A stretch of DNA of 64,000 nt from an uncultured Aquimarina sp. (GCF_947496855.1 NZ_CANMED010000002.1:496001-560000), one strand, 5' to 3'; counted from the stretch's first letter, positions 1 through 9,755 are shown. Notes: generated by a model from the letters alone, not told the origin. Made by a program: numbers and translations.

Positions 1-511
1 CAGATTGATTATCACTTTCAATTACTTCATGCAGAAATCGTCCGTCATTCATATTTACGATTTGTTCCACCAATTCATTGGCATAACAATGTCCTCCTTT
101 TGTTGGGTTAAAATACTTTTCTTCCTTCATAGCATCCCCACGTAAAGCCATCACATTATCAATCCCCAAATAATGACAATCCACCAGCAAATACTCAGTT
201 TCTTCTTTTGTAAAACCACCACAAAGCACATGCGGAATAGTATCTACATTATATTTATGAGTTATTGATGCACAGATTCCAACAGTCCCTGGACGCATAC
301 GAGTTAACTTTTTATCTAATAAGCCTTCTCGATCGATATAAATAAATTCTTCTCTTGAAGTAGTCACATCAATAAAAGGAGGATTAAATTCCATTAATGG
401 ATCAATATTATCATAAAGTTCCTGTATGCTTCTCCCTTTCTGTGGCGGTATTAATTCAAAAGAAAATAATGTTTTTCCTTTTGCTTTTTTTATATGATCT
501 GTAACCTTCAT
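1..511 (-). CDS. metF: Methylenetetrahydrofolate reductase, N-terminal part (cut by window edge)
   Basis: Translating the minus strand from the ATG at 511 gives 170 residues with no stop before the window edge, so the gene is partial at its 3' end. The N-terminus has the family's F-E-L-I-P-P-Q segment near residue 18, followed by an N-P-P-F-I-D-V-T segment and an A-L-R-G-D segment near residue 130. These are the FAD and folate barrel signatures of MetF, which reduces 5,10-methylene-THF to 5-methyl-THF, the methyl donor for methionine synthase. It lies 114 bp downstream of the two metH genes on the same strand and is probably co-transcribed with them under the SAM-I riboswitch at 4571-4680. 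The assignment is firm; only the missing half is unseen. Confidence 0.93.
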   Translation of the reverse strand, partial: MKVTDHIKKAKGKTLFSFELIPPQKGRSIQELYDNIDPLMEFNPPFIDVTTSREEFIYIDREGLLDKKLTRMRPGTVGICASITHKYNVDTIPHVLCGGFTKEETEYLLVDCHYLGIDNVMALRGDAMKEEKYFNPTKGGHCYANELVEQIVNMNDGRFLHEVIESDNQS

Positions 512-625
512 TTAGTTTATAATTCTTAGTTGGTATTCTTATTATTTTATAGTGATCGCAGTTCTATCCCTCATACAATTCATTACGGGGTATTCAAACC
601 TTCAATATCATCATCTCTATTTAAT

Positions 626-3379
626 TTAATCCTGTATGTTCGGATTCAACCACTTCTTTGCATATTCCAAATCTATATTCTTTCGCTCCGAAAAATCTTT
701 TACTTGATCTTCTTTTATTTTTCCTAATCCAAAATATCTTGCTTCAGGATTTGCGAAATAATAACCTGATACGGAAGCTGCAGGCCACATCGCTAATCCT
801 TCAGTAAGTTCTACTCCTATTTTATCTTTAACCTTTAGCAATTCCCAAATAGTCAATTTTTCCAAATGATCCGGACAGGCTGGGTATCCTGGCGCTGGTC
901 TTATTCCTTTATAGGATTCTTTAATCAATTCATCATTTGAGAGCTGTTCTTTCGTCGCATAGCCCCAATCTTCTTTACGAATTTTCTTATGTAGATACTC
1001 TGCAAATGCTTCTGCTAAGCGATCCGCCAATGCTTTAATCATAATTGAATTATAATCATCAAGATCTACTTCAAAAGCTTCTGCTAATTCTTTAGTTCCA
1101 AAACCAGTGGAAACACAAAAACATCCTATATAATCTTGTATACCGGATTCTTTTGGTGCGATAAAATCTGATAATGCAAAATTTGGCTTACTCGCATATT
1201 TCTTTAGCTGTTGCCTAAGCGTTCTAAACTTGAAGTTTCCATTATCTGCACTTCGACTTATCCTGTCATTATCATCATCAAAGGGCTCAGCGTGACTATA
1301 ACTCACTTCAATATCATCATGATCCACAGTATTAGCTTCAAACAAACCATAAACTGCTTTAGCGCCTAATAATTTTTCATTAAATACTTTTTGTAATAAT
1401 TCTTGTGCATCATTAAATAATGAAGTAGCCTGTTCACCAACTACCTCATCAGTCAATATCGAAGGATATTTACCATGTAAATCCCAAGATCTAAAAAATG
1501 GTGTCCAATCAATAAAAGGTTCTAATTTTTTTAAATCAAGATCTTCAATAACCTGAATTCCTAATTTATTTGGTTTTACTATTTCTGAAGAACCCCAATC
1601 AATTAAATATTTATTTTTACGAGCCTCTTCAATCGTTAAATATTCTTTTTGTTTCGTTCTTTTAAGGAAACTTTCTCTAAATTTTTCATAATCCTCTTTG
1701 AGGTCTCCAACGTATTTTTGATTGCTTCTTTTATTAAGTAAATCTCCAACCACTGTAACCGCTCTGGAAGCATCATTCACGTGAACCACCGCATTCTTAT
1801 ATTGCGGATCAATTTTAACTGCCGTATGTGCTTTTGATGTAGTAGCACCTCCAATCAATAAAGGAACTTTAAAATTTCTACGCTCCATTTCTTTAGCTAA
1901 AAATACCATTTCATCAAGTGACGGTGTAATTAAACCACTCAATCCAATGATATCTACTTGTTCATCAATAGCAGTTTGTATAATCTTTTCTGGCGGAACC
2001 ATTACTCCTAAATCCACAATTTCATAATTATTACATCCTAACACTACAGAAACAATATTTTTACCTATGTCATGAACATCACCTTTTACAGTAGCCATCA
2101 GAATACGACCATTGGAGCCGTTTCCTTCTTGCTTTACTCCAGCAAGGGCATTTTTCTTTTTCTCTTCTTCAATATATGGAAGTAAGTATGCTACCGCTTT
2201 TTTCATCACTCTGGCTGATTTTACTACTTGCGGTAAAAACATTTTTCCAGATCCAAATAAATCTCCAACTACATTCATTCCAGTCATCAAATTTCCTTCG
2301 ATAACTTCTATAGGCTTATCGGCTTGTTGCCTGGCTTCTTCTACATCTTCTACAATATATTGATCAATTCCTTTAACTAAAGCTCTAGTGATACGATTCT
2401 GCAAAGATTCTTCTCTCCAAGACAGATCAATAACCCGTTCTTTACTAGTTCCTTTTACAGACTCCGCTAGATCCAATAATCTTTCTGTAGCATCTTCTCT
2501 TCTATCTAAGATGACATCTTCTACGTGATCAAGCAGTTCTTTAGGAATATCATCATAAATTTCCAACATAGCTGGATTTACAATTCCCATATTCATACCT
2601 GCTTTGATAGCATGATACAAGAACACCGAATGCATGGCTTCTCGAACACGGTCATTTCCTCTAAATGAGAAAGACACATTACTCACCCCTCCACTAACAC
2701 TACAGTGTGGAAGATTCTCTCGAACCCATCTTGTGGCTTCTATAAAATCAATAGCATTTTTTCTATGCTCATCCATTCCTGTTGCAACAGGAAATATATT
2801 TAAATCAAATATGATATCCTCTGGAGGAAAATTTACCTGATTTACAAGAATATCATAAGACCTCTTAGAAATTTCTATACGACGATCATAATTATCAGCC
2901 TGACCAACCTCATCGAAAGCCATAATAATTACAGCTGCTCCATACCTTTTAATCTTCTTAGCGTGAGCAATAAACTCTTTCTCTCCTTCTTTTAGACTAA
3001 TAGAATTCACTACACATTTACCCTGAACTACTTGTAATCCAGCTTCGATAATCTCCCATTTAGAGCTATCAATCATTATTGGTACTCTGGCAATATCGGG
3101 TTCTGACATAATAAGATTAAGAAATCTTACCATAGCTTCTTTACCATCAATCAGACCATCATCCATATTGATATCAATCACCTGTGCTCCACCTTCTACC
3201 TGATGTCTTGCAATATCTAAGGCTTCATCAAATTTTTCTTCTTTTATCAAACGAAGAAACTTTCGGGACCCTGCTACATTAGTACGTTCTCCAACATTAA
3301 TAAAGTTAGTTTCCGCTGAAACAATCATAGGTTCCAGTCCAGATAGTTTTAAATACTTTCTCTTTTGCTCTGTACTCAT
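626..3379 (-). CDS. metH: Methionine synthase, C-terminal component (pterin, B12 and AdoMet domains)
   Basis: This 917-residue protein carries three of the four cobalamin-dependent methionine synthase modules. Residues about 1-300 are the pterin (methyl-THF) binding barrel, starting with N-V-G-E-R-T-N. Residues about 330-560 are the cap and B12 domain, with the cobalamin motif D-V-H-D-I-G at about 433. Residues about 580-917 are the AdoMet reactivation domain, with R-P-A-P-G-Y-P-A-C at about 830. The homocysteine domain is missing here and is encoded by the gene immediately upstream, whose stop lies 3 bp before this start. The two products presumably act as one enzyme transferring methyl from 5-methyl-THF to homocysteine. 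Split MetH is usual in Flavobacteriia, so this is an arrangement rather than a break. Confidence 0.96.
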   Translation of the reverse strand: MSTEQKRKYLKLSGLEPMIVSAETNFINVGERTNVAGSRKFLRLIKEEKFDEALDIARHQVEGGAQVIDINMDDGLIDGKEAMVRFLNLIMSEPDIARVPIMIDSSKWEIIEAGLQVVQGKCVVNSISLKEGEKEFIAHAKKIKRYGAAVIIMAFDEVGQADNYDRRIEISKRSYDILVNQVNFPPEDIIFDLNIFPVATGMDEHRKNAIDFIEATRWVRENLPHCSVSGGVSNVSFSFRGNDRVREAMHSVFLYHAIKAGMNMGIVNPAMLEIYDDIPKELLDHVEDVILDRREDATERLLDLAESVKGTSKERVIDLSWREESLQNRITRALVKGIDQYIVEDVEEARQQADKPIEVIEGNLMTGMNVVGDLFGSGKMFLPQVVKSARVMKKAVAYLLPYIEEEKKKNALAGVKQEGNGSNGRILMATVKGDVHDIGKNIVSVVLGCNNYEIVDLGVMVPPEKIIQTAIDEQVDIIGLSGLITPSLDEMVFLAKEMERRNFKVPLLIGGATTSKAHTAVKIDPQYKNAVVHVNDASRAVTVVGDLLNKRSNQKYVGDLKEDYEKFRESFLKRTKQKEYLTIEEARKNKYLIDWGSSEIVKPNKLGIQVIEDLDLKKLEPFIDWTPFFRSWDLHGKYPSILTDEVVGEQATSLFNDAQELLQKVFNEKLLGAKAVYGLFEANTVDHDDIEVSYSHAEPFDDDNDRISRSADNGNFKFRTLRQQLKKYASKPNFALSDFIAPKESGIQDYIGCFCVSTGFGTKELAEAFEVDLDDYNSIMIKALADRLAEAFAEYLHKKIRKEDWGYATKEQLSNDELIKESYKGIRPAPGYPACPDHLEKLTIWELLKVKDKIGVELTEGLAMWPAASVSGYYFANPEARYFGLGKIKEDQVKDFSERKNIDLEYAKKWLNPNIQD

Positions 3380-3382
3380 AAT

Positions 3383-4384
3383 CTATACTACAACTTCTAC
3401 TGATCTTGGTTTATAATTCTTGGCTAAATCTGCAATTGCCTTTATATGTTCTGGTGTCGTTCCACAACATCCTCCAATAATATTGATCAGATTTTTATCC
3501 ATATATTCTTTAATCTGACTTGCCATTTGCTCTGGAGTTTCATCATACTCACCAAATGCATTTGGTAATCCTGCATTAGGATGTGCAGAAATTCCGAAAT
3601 TTGCTTTTTGAGCTAAAACTTCGAGATGTGGAGTTAATTGACTAGCTCCCAAAGCACAATTAAAGCCTACTGACAACATCGGAATATGTGATACAGAAAT
3701 CAAAAAAGCTTCCGCAGTTTGCCCAGATAATGTACGACCACTTGCATCTGTGATAGTTCCACTAATCATAATTGGCACCTCTATATTCCTTTCATCTTTC
3801 ACCTCTTCTATAGCGAAAAGTGCAGCTTTTGCATTTAATGTATCAAAAATAGTTTCAACTAAGAGGATATCTGATCCTCCATCTAATAACGCTTCCACCT
3901 GTAGTTTATAGGCAATCCTTAGTTCATCAAAAGTGACCGCTCTAAATCCAGGATCGTTTACATCAGGAGACATACTAGCTGTTCTATTTGTTGGACCGAT
4001 TGATCCAGCTACAAAACGTGGTTTATGAGGCTCTTTGGCTGTTAATTCATCGGCAATTTCTTTTGCTATTTTTGCTGATTGAAAATTTAACTCATAGACC
4101 AACTCTTCCATTTCATAGTCTGCCATGGCAATTGTAGTTCCCGAAAATGTATTGGTTTCTACAATATCTGCTCCAGCTTCATAGTATAATCGATGTACTT
4201 CTTTGATCGCTTCAGGCTGAGTAATACTCAATAAGTCATTATTACCTTGGACAGAAACAGGCCAGTCTTTAAATCGTTCTCCCCTAAAATCTTCTTCTGT
4301 AAATTTGTGCCGTTGCAGCATTGTCCCCATTGCCCCATCAAGGACAAGAATTCTTTCTTCAAGTATTTTTTTTATATCTTTCAT
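3383..4384 (-). CDS. metH: Methionine synthase, homocysteine-binding component
   Basis: This 333-residue protein is a homocysteine S-methyltransferase domain and corresponds to the first module of MetH. It opens with [10 protein letters not shown]. The zinc and homocysteine site is visible as G-F-N-C near residue 242 and G-G-C-C-G-T near residue 306. It is the first gene of an operon (this gene, metH C-terminal component, metF) preceded by a SAM-I riboswitch on the same strand. The 3 bp gap to the next gene suggests translational coupling and a 1:1 ratio of the two halves. A stand-alone betaine- or S-methylmethionine-homocysteine methyltransferase is the alternative, but the adjacency to the rest of MetH argues against it. 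Confidence 0.95.
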   Translation of the reverse strand: MKDIKKILEERILVLDGAMGTMLQRHKFTEEDFRGERFKDWPVSVQGNNDLLSITQPEAIKEVHRLYYEAGADIVETNTFSGTTIAMADYEMEELVYELNFQSAKIAKEIADELTAKEPHKPRFVAGSIGPTNRTASMSPDVNDPGFRAVTFDELRIAYKLQVEALLDGGSDILLVETIFDTLNAKAALFAIEEVKDERNIEVPIMISGTITDASGRTLSGQTAEAFLISVSHIPMLSVGFNCALGASQLTPHLEVLAQKANFGISAHPNAGLPNAFGEYDETPEQMASQIKEYMDKNLINIIGGCCGTTPEHIKAIADLAKNYKPRSVEVVV

Positions 4385-4570
4385 TTACCCATTTTTAGGC
4401 TGAGTTTATTTAGGCCTATTTTAGTCAATAATAAAAACACTTAAAACAAGTCTTTCTACTAACAAGACAAGTCTAGTGTAACATTATCAAACAACATTAA
4501 GTTTCCTCTATAAAAGGAATTTAAAAAAAATATCAAGAAATTAATGGAAAATAGCCTTAAGCTATGAGTC

Positions 4571-4680
4571 ATTGTTATCTATTTCACTTAATGTGAATAG
4601 AATGTAGCACCTTCTTTAACAGATAAAGGGTTGCTAAGGTATCATAGGGTCTAATCCCTCCACCTTTCTTGATAACGTTT
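4571..4680 (-). promoter_or_regulatory. SAM-I (S-box) riboswitch upstream of metH-metF
   Basis: Read on the minus strand, this leader has the S-box order of conserved blocks: A-A-G-A-A-A-G-G-T-G-G-A-G-G-G, then G-A-C-C-C-T-A-T-G-A, T-A-G-C-A-A-C-C and G-G-T-G-C-T-A. The P1 helix closes with GTTATC (4671-4676 on the plus strand) pairing with GATAAC (4574-4579). The P3 arm is short. SAM binding to this family normally switches off downstream methionine genes. The 187 bp between the aptamer and the metH start contains two small hairpins (near 4550-4570 and 4500-4520) but no clear terminator, so the mode of control is not resolved. Confidence 0.95.
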
Positions 4681-4725
4681 TAAATAAATTTATGAACTAA
4701 ACAGTTTTCACTGCTATTCTGCTTA

Positions 4726-4757
4726 CAAATTAAAGGTATAGTCTTTTGTTTTGCAAG
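4726..4757 (-). promoter_or_regulatory. Candidate promoter for the riboswitch-metH-metF transcript
   Basis: On the minus strand a TTG (plus 4754-4756) is followed 21 bp later by TAATTTG (plus 4726-4732), close to the Bacteroidota pattern TTG, about 20 bp, then TAnnTTTG. The implied start site lies about 40 bp before the riboswitch P1 helix. The -7 box is one base short of consensus and a second weaker match (TACCTTTA) overlaps it, so the assignment is tentative. Confidence 0.4.
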
Positions 4758-4771
4758 TTTATTCTGTTTTT

Positions 4772-5092
4772 TTAAGATTCAGGAGCCAATTCAACCTCTA
4801 AGCCATCTAACTCTGTTGTTATTGGAATTTGACAACCCAATCGACTATTGTCCTCCACATAAAAAGCTTCGGCTAGCATGAGATCTTCATCTTGTCCCAT
4901 TTCAGGAAGCTTATGGTCCGACAAAACATAACACTGACAAGATGCACACATCGCCATACCTCCGCAAGTTCCCTCTACTGGAAGCTCATATGCTTTACAT
5001 ACTTCCATCAAGTTCATGGCCATATCTGTAGGAGCTTGTACTTCGTGAATTTCTCCTTCTCTATCTTTTATCTTTATGGTAACATCTGACAT
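4772..5092 (-). CDS. 2Fe-2S ferredoxin
   Basis: This 106-residue protein has the adrenodoxin-type cluster spacing: cysteines at 43, 49, 52 and 87 (C-x5-C-x2-C-x34-C). The N-terminus has the beta-grasp pattern of the family, and there is no signal peptide, so it is cytosolic. It lies 86 bp downstream of a ferredoxin-NADP reductase gene and ends the sulfate-assimilation cluster. It is therefore the likely electron carrier to the sulfite reductase at 7665-9755. That role is inferred from position. An adrenodoxin-type ferredoxin could also serve other cellular acceptors. Confidence 0.92.
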   Translation of the reverse strand: MSDVTIKIKDREGEIHEVQAPTDMAMNLMEVCKAYELPVEGTCGGMAMCASCQCYVLSDHKLPEMGQDEDLMLAEAFYVEDNSRLGCQIPITTELDGLEVELAPES

Positions 5093-5125
5093 AATATATT
5101 AGTTTCTATCAGCAAATATAATCAA

Positions 5126-5158
5126 AGACCTCACAGGTTTCTAAAACTTGTGAGGTCT
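5126..5158. repeat. Palindromic intergenic repeat
   Basis: An inverted repeat with arms AGACCTCACAGGTTT and AAACTTGTGAGGTCT (one mismatch) lies between the ferredoxin reductase and ferredoxin genes. Palindromes of this AGACCTCACAGGTTT type occur in many Bacteroidota intergenic regions. Only this copy was found in the window. It could also form a weak processing or termination hairpin on the minus strand. Confidence 0.6.
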
Positions 5159-5178
5159 AAAATCAAAATGTTTTTTAT

Positions 5179-6240
5179 TTAAATTATTGCTTTTACAACT
5201 TCTTTTTTGGCTTCTTTTTTAGTACCATCAAATCCTTCTACACCTCCAACAGTAGTATATTTCATTACATACTTCTTATCTGGAAATATTCTTTGATAAG
5301 CACTCTGGCACATAATAGCTGCTTCGTGGAAACCAGAAAGAATCAATTTTAATTTGCCTTTATAAGTATTCACATCACCTATTGCATAAATCCCAGGTAT
5401 ATTCGTTTGATAATCATAGGAGTTATCTACTTTTATAGCATTCTTTTCTATCTCTAATCCCCAATTCCCGATAGGCCCTAGCTTTGGTGACAACCCAAAT
5501 AACGGAATAAAGTAATCCGTATCTAAGTGAATATCACCTTCTGTTTTATGCTTGATACCAACACCAGTAACGTAATCATCGCCTTTAAGTTCTTTTACTT
5601 CTGCTTCAGTAATCAAGTTTACCTTTCCTAATTTAGTCAGCTCAGCAACTCTTTCTACAGAATCCAACGCTCCACGAAATTCATTTCTTCTATGTACCAA
5701 GGTAACTTCACTCGCAACCTCTGCTAAGAAAATGGTCCAATCTAAGGCAGAATCTCCTCCTCCAGCTATCACAACTCTCTTATCTCGATACACTTCGGGA
5801 TCTCTAATAATATAAGCTACTCCTTTATCTTCAAAATCTGTAATATTAGGAATAGGAGGTTTACGAGGTTCAAAAGAACCCAATCCACCAGCTATAGCAA
5901 CCACAGGTGCATTATGTTTAACACCTCGTAATGTAGTAACAACAAAAGTTCCGTCTTCCAGTTTTTCAATAGTTTCTGCTCGATCTCCTAATGTAAAACC
6001 TGGTTCAAAAGGTTTTATTTGCTCCATTAAATTATTTACTAAATCTCCTGCAAGAATCTCAGGAAATCCAGGGATATCATATATTGGCTTTTTAGGATAT
6101 ATCTCAGAGCATTGACCACCCGGTTGCGGTAATGCATCAATAAGATGTGTTTTTAATTTTAGTAATCCAGCTTCGAAAACAGTAAATAAACCTGTTGGTC
6201 CAGCTCCTATGATTAGAATGTCAGTCTTGATCATGTTCAA
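5179..6240 (-). CDS. Ferredoxin-NADP reductase, thioredoxin-reductase-like
   Basis: This 353-residue flavoprotein has two dinucleotide folds: the FAD motif G-A-G-P-T-G at residues 12-17, and the NADPH motif G-G-G-D-S-A near residue 166. The A-I-G-D-V segment near the C-terminus contacts FAD. The CxxC redox pair of thioredoxin reductase is absent, which is the hallmark of the TrxR-like ferredoxin-NADP reductases found in many bacteria. Its start overlaps the 3' end of the siroheme gene by 20 bp, so it is translationally coupled within the sulfate-assimilation operon. Together with the ferredoxin downstream it probably supplies NADPH electrons to sulfite reductase. Confidence 0.9.
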   Translation of the reverse strand: MNMIKTDILIIGAGPTGLFTVFEAGLLKLKTHLIDALPQPGGQCSEIYPKKPIYDIPGFPEILAGDLVNNLMEQIKPFEPGFTLGDRAETIEKLEDGTFVVTTLRGVKHNAPVVAIAGGLGSFEPRKPPIPNITDFEDKGVAYIIRDPEVYRDKRVVIAGGGDSALDWTIFLAEVASEVTLVHRRNEFRGALDSVERVAELTKLGKVNLITEAEVKELKGDDYVTGVGIKHKTEGDIHLDTDYFIPLFGLSPKLGPIGNWGLEIEKNAIKVDNSYDYQTNIPGIYAIGDVNTYKGKLKLILSGFHEAAIMCQSAYQRIFPDKKYVMKYTTVGGVEGFDGTKKEAKKEVVKAII

Positions 6241-6823
6241 CTTCTTTTTTTCCTATTAATCCTTTGGTAAATTCATTAAGTGTCTCCACTTTTTCCTCGA
6301 AATCACCTTTTATTGTTTTTCTGTATTCATTCAAATTTTTGACTAAATCATCAATATTTTCTGGAATTACTTCTTCGAAAAATTGACGTAATCGCTTGGC
6401 TGTTGTAGGTGACTTTCCGTTAGTTGAAATTGCCACTTTTACATTACCTTTGGTTACAATACCACCCATATAAAAATCACAATACGGTGGATTATCTGCT
6501 ACATTTACCAATTTACTTCTTTTTCTGCAGTCTTTATACACTTGTACATTAACCTTAGGAACATCTGTAGTAGCAATCACAATATGTTTCTGTTTTAGAA
6601 AACGTCTGTGATATTTCTTTTTAATCATTTTTATCCCAAACTTATTAGCTAAAGTAATTGTATCTTCTCTGTACATAGGAGAAACCATTGTTACATTGGC
6701 ATCGGGACTAGATTTTAATAAGAACGTTAGCTTTTCTTCGGCTACATTTCCTCCTCCTACGATGAGGATTTCAAGGTTTTTAACTTTCAGAAAAACTGGA
6801 TATAAATTATTTCTTTCTTTCAT
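6221..6823 (-). CDS. Precorrin-2 dehydrogenase (siroheme synthase N-terminal type)
   Basis: This 200-residue protein matches the N-terminal module of CysG and the stand-alone Met8/SirC family. It has a Rossmann motif G-G-G-N-V-A at residues 23-28, the N-V-A-D-N-P-P-Y-C-D segment near residue 110 and the S-T-N-G-K-S-P segment near 135. The family oxidises precorrin-2 to sirohydrochlorin with NAD and often also inserts iron to make siroheme, the sulfite reductase cofactor. It lies 21 bp downstream of the uroporphyrinogen methyltransferase gene and overlaps the next gene by 20 bp. Whether it also does the ferrochelatase step cannot be told from the sequence. Confidence 0.9.
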   Translation of the reverse strand: MKERNNLYPVFLKVKNLEILIVGGGNVAEEKLTFLLKSSPDANVTMVSPMYREDTITLANKFGIKMIKKKYHRRFLKQKHIVIATTDVPKVNVQVYKDCRKRSKLVNVADNPPYCDFYMGGIVTKGNVKVAISTNGKSPTTAKRLRQFFEEVIPENIDDLVKNLNEYRKTIKGDFEEKVETLNEFTKGLIGKKEVEHDQD

Positions 6824-6844
6824 CTTTATAGCTATCCTGAACTA

Positions 6845-7612
6845 TCAAGATACGATTTCTTCTTTTACTTCTTTAAAAATCGAAGCTAGTTTCGCCCTTT
6901 GTTCCACTACTTCTCCGATGACAATAATGGCTGGTGAAGACAATTCTTTTTCTAAAACAACCTGTTCTATAGTCTGTACTGAACCAAACCCAAACTTCTC
7001 ATTATCAGTTGTTCCGTTCTGTATTACAGCTACCGGAACGTCCTGTTTATTTTCGGCTGCAAAGATACTAACTATTTCGTTTAACTTACTCATCCCCATT
7101 AAAATTACCACAGTTGCATTAGATTTTGCTGCCAGGCGAACATCCTGTGATAATTTATGGGATTTCGTTGTTCCTGTAATCACCCAGAAACTTTCTGATG
7201 AACCTCTTTTGGTTAACGGAATTCCTTGATAAGCCGGCACTGCCAATGATGAAGATATTCCCGGAACCATATTCGTTTCCACTCCAAATTCTTGAACATA
7301 ATCAATTTCTTCTGCTCCACGACCGAAAATAAATGGATCTCCTCCTTTTAATCGTATTACATGTCCATGACTTTTAGCTCTGCTAACAATTAGCTCGTTA
7401 ATTTGTTCTTGCTGATAAGCATAACATCCTTTTCTTTTTCCTACAAATATCTTTTCGGCTTTTGGTGCATATGCCAATAAGGATTCATTGATAAGTGCAT
7501 CATATAACACCACATCAGCAGACTCCAACGCTTTAATAGCTTTTAGTGTAATCAAATCTGGATCTCCCGGTCCAGCTCCAACTACTGTCAATTTTGGTGT
7601 TTTAGTACTCAT
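6845..7612 (-). CDS. cobA: Uroporphyrinogen-III C-methyltransferase
   Basis: This 255-residue protein has the SUMT signatures: G-A-G-P-G-D-P-D near residue 12 and R-L-K-G-G-D-P-F-I-F-G-R-G near residue 83. It methylates uroporphyrinogen III at C2 and C7 using SAM, giving precorrin-2, the first committed step to siroheme. The next gene does the following oxidation, so the pair together replaces CysG. It is placed directly downstream of the siroheme-dependent sulfite reductase (52 bp gap), so cofactor and apoenzyme are probably made from one transcript. Confidence 0.94.
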   Translation of the reverse strand: MSTKTPKLTVVGAGPGDPDLITLKAIKALESADVVLYDALINESLLAYAPKAEKIFVGKRKGCYAYQQEQINELIVSRAKSHGHVIRLKGGDPFIFGRGAEEIDYVQEFGVETNMVPGISSSLAVPAYQGIPLTKRGSSESFWVITGTTKSHKLSQDVRLAAKSNATVVILMGMSKLNEIVSIFAAENKQDVPVAVIQNGTTDNEKFGFGSVQTIEQVVLEKELSSPAIIVIGEVVEQRAKLASIFKEVKEEIVS

Positions 7613-7664
7613 TTTTAATTACTTATTATCTTTATTTTAAAGATTTTACACCCTTGTAAAGGTA

Positions 7665-9755
7665 TTATACATTTTCTACTTCTAGCGCTCTAAACGTTTG
7701 CACTTTTTGTAAAAATTGCCCCGATTTTTTAATATAATCCACTGCAAAATCCTTACTTGGTGCATTTTTTTGAATCTGATATATCAAATCTGCAAATGAT
7801 CCATCAAGATTAATCTTTCCGCTAGCAACAAATTCTTCATCAAATTGACTAATAATACCTGCGTGAGTATTGGTCTTTTTATTTTCTGCTAATAACAATG
7901 CCTTAGCAGAGTTCACTAATGAACTATAAGCATGGTAAACTGCATCAGAATATACCGCATTATCAAAAGATCTTTTTGCATTCTCTATCTTTTCTTCACT
8001 TTCTAAAAACAAGGTCGCAATTAAATCAATGACTACACCTGCACACTCTCCTACTCCAATCGCTTTTACATACACTGAATCTGTTCCCCAATCTATAAAA
8101 TCTTCTTGAGTTAGATTATCCACATTAGACAAGTCTGTAAGGAAATTATAAAAATATTTTTCACCCTTATCTTCATAATATGCTACAAAAGTCTTACCAT
8201 TTGCATTCTGCTCAAAATCATCCAAAATTCTACGTAAAGCTTCAGGACCTTTTCTACTAGGAATTTTTACTACTTTATCTGCAAAACGTCCTTTTCCATC
8301 GCCTAGATTTCCTCCTCCAAGCAATACTTGCAATGCTGGAGCTACTAATTTATCTTTTGTTCTTACCGACATTCCCTGAAAACCAATATTTGCCATATTG
8401 TGTTGACCACAAGCGTTCATACATCCGCTGATCTTAATTACCAGATCTTCTTTCTCCAAATATTGAGGATATTCAGTTTTAATTACTCTTTCTAATTCCT
8501 CGGCAATACCCGTACTACTAGCAATCCCCAAATTACAGGTATCAGTTCCAGGACAAGCAGTAATATCAACCGCTTTATTGTATCCTGCTTCCACAAATCC
8601 TAATTTTTCTAATTCTTGATAGAAAAATGGAAGCAAGGCTTCTTTTACAAAGGGAATTAAAATATTTTGACGAAGTGATAATCTTATTTCTCCAGCAGCA
8701 TATTTTTCAACTAAATCTGCTAGTAATCTGGCTTTATCTGTATAAAAATCACCTAATAAAACTTTAATTCCAATAGCAACATATCCTTCTTGTTTTTGCT
8801 GAATTACGTTGGTAGATTTCCATAAATAAAAAGCTTCTTGATTATCAACCTCTGCCTCAGGAACTTCAATTGAAATTGGGATTGATGCTTCATAAGCTTC
8901 TGCATCTATAGCGACTATTTTCTGCGTAATTGCATTTTGCTCTGCTTCTACTAATTCTTTAAAAGCTTCTACACCAATATCTTTTACTAAGAATTTCATT
9001 CTCGCTTTTGCTCTGCTTTTACGCTCTCCATGACGATCAAAAATCCTCAAAACCCCTTCCATTAAAGGAATAATCTTATCAGTTGGCAAAAAGCTATATA
9101 ACTCATCTGCATGCCTTGGTTGCGAACCTAATCCACCAGCGAGCATGACTTTAAATCCTCTTATTCCTTGTTCTATTTTGGCAATAAAACCAAGATCATG
9201 CATATAAGATAATCCAGTATCTTCTTCTGTTCCAGAGAAAGACACTTTAAACTTACGTCCCATTTCCTGGCATATTGGATTTCTTAAAAAGAAACGAAAC
9301 AATGCATCCGCATATGGAGATACATCAAAAGGCTCTTTTGGATCAATCCCTGCAGTTTCTGATGCTGTCACATTACGAACTGTATTCCCACAAGCTTCTC
9401 TAAGAGTTACATCATCTCTTTCTAACTCAGCCCAAAGCTCGGGTGTTCTATTCAAATCTACATAATGAATCTGAATATCTTGTCTTGTTGTTATATGTAA
9501 TCTCCCTCTAGAATATTCGTCTGAGACGTCACAAATTCTTCGTAACTGATTGCTCAACACCTTACCGTATGGTAATTTAATACGAATCATCTGCACTCCT
9601 TCTTGGCGTTGCCCATATACTCCTCGTGCTAAACGAAGACTACGAAACTTCTCTTCATCAATTTTACCCTTATGGAATTGCTCAATTTTATTAGCTAATT
9701 CTATAATGTCATTTTGGACAATTGGGTTTTCTATTTCAGTTCTAAAACTTTGCAT
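7665..9755 (-). CDS. Ferredoxin-type sulfite/nitrite reductase with C-terminal HEPN domain
   Basis: This is a 696-residue protein. Residues about 50-560 are the duplicated sulfite/nitrite reductase fold. The siroheme-4Fe-4S cysteines appear as A-C-P-G-T-D-T-C-N near residue 405 and G-C-M-N-A-C-G-Q-H near residue 445. Residues about 575-690 are an all-helical extension that reads as a HEPN domain, with the S-L-V-N-S-A-K-A-L-L-L segment. Ordinary ferredoxin-sulfite reductases stop near 580 residues. Flanking cysH, cysD, cysN, siroheme and ferredoxin genes point to sulfite reduction to sulfide rather than nitrite reduction. The role of the HEPN part is unknown. Confidence 0.93.
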   Translation of the reverse strand: MQSFRTEIENPIVQNDIIELANKIEQFHKGKIDEEKFRSLRLARGVYGQRQEGVQMIRIKLPYGKVLSNQLRRICDVSDEYSRGRLHITTRQDIQIHYVDLNRTPELWAELERDDVTLREACGNTVRNVTASETAGIDPKEPFDVSPYADALFRFFLRNPICQEMGRKFKVSFSGTEEDTGLSYMHDLGFIAKIEQGIRGFKVMLAGGLGSQPRHADELYSFLPTDKIIPLMEGVLRIFDRHGERKSRAKARMKFLVKDIGVEAFKELVEAEQNAITQKIVAIDAEAYEASIPISIEVPEAEVDNQEAFYLWKSTNVIQQKQEGYVAIGIKVLLGDFYTDKARLLADLVEKYAAGEIRLSLRQNILIPFVKEALLPFFYQELEKLGFVEAGYNKAVDITACPGTDTCNLGIASSTGIAEELERVIKTEYPQYLEKEDLVIKISGCMNACGQHNMANIGFQGMSVRTKDKLVAPALQVLLGGGNLGDGKGRFADKVVKIPSRKGPEALRRILDDFEQNANGKTFVAYYEDKGEKYFYNFLTDLSNVDNLTQEDFIDWGTDSVYVKAIGVGECAGVVIDLIATLFLESEEKIENAKRSFDNAVYSDAVYHAYSSLVNSAKALLLAENKKTNTHAGIISQFDEEFVASGKINLDGSFADLIYQIQKNAPSKDFAVDYIKKSGQFLQKVQTFRALEVENV

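Noticed and set aside
5126..5158. Treating the palindrome as the terminator of the ferredoxin reductase or ferredoxin gene
   Set aside because: The T stretch after it is weak on both strands, and it lies between two genes that look co-transcribed; a dispersed repeat is the better reading.
6696..7229. A long plus-strand frame of 177 codons opposite the siroheme genes
   Set aside because: It lies antisense to two well-recognised genes (precorrin-2 dehydrogenase and cobA), has no family resemblance, and long shadow frames are expected opposite AT-rich genes.
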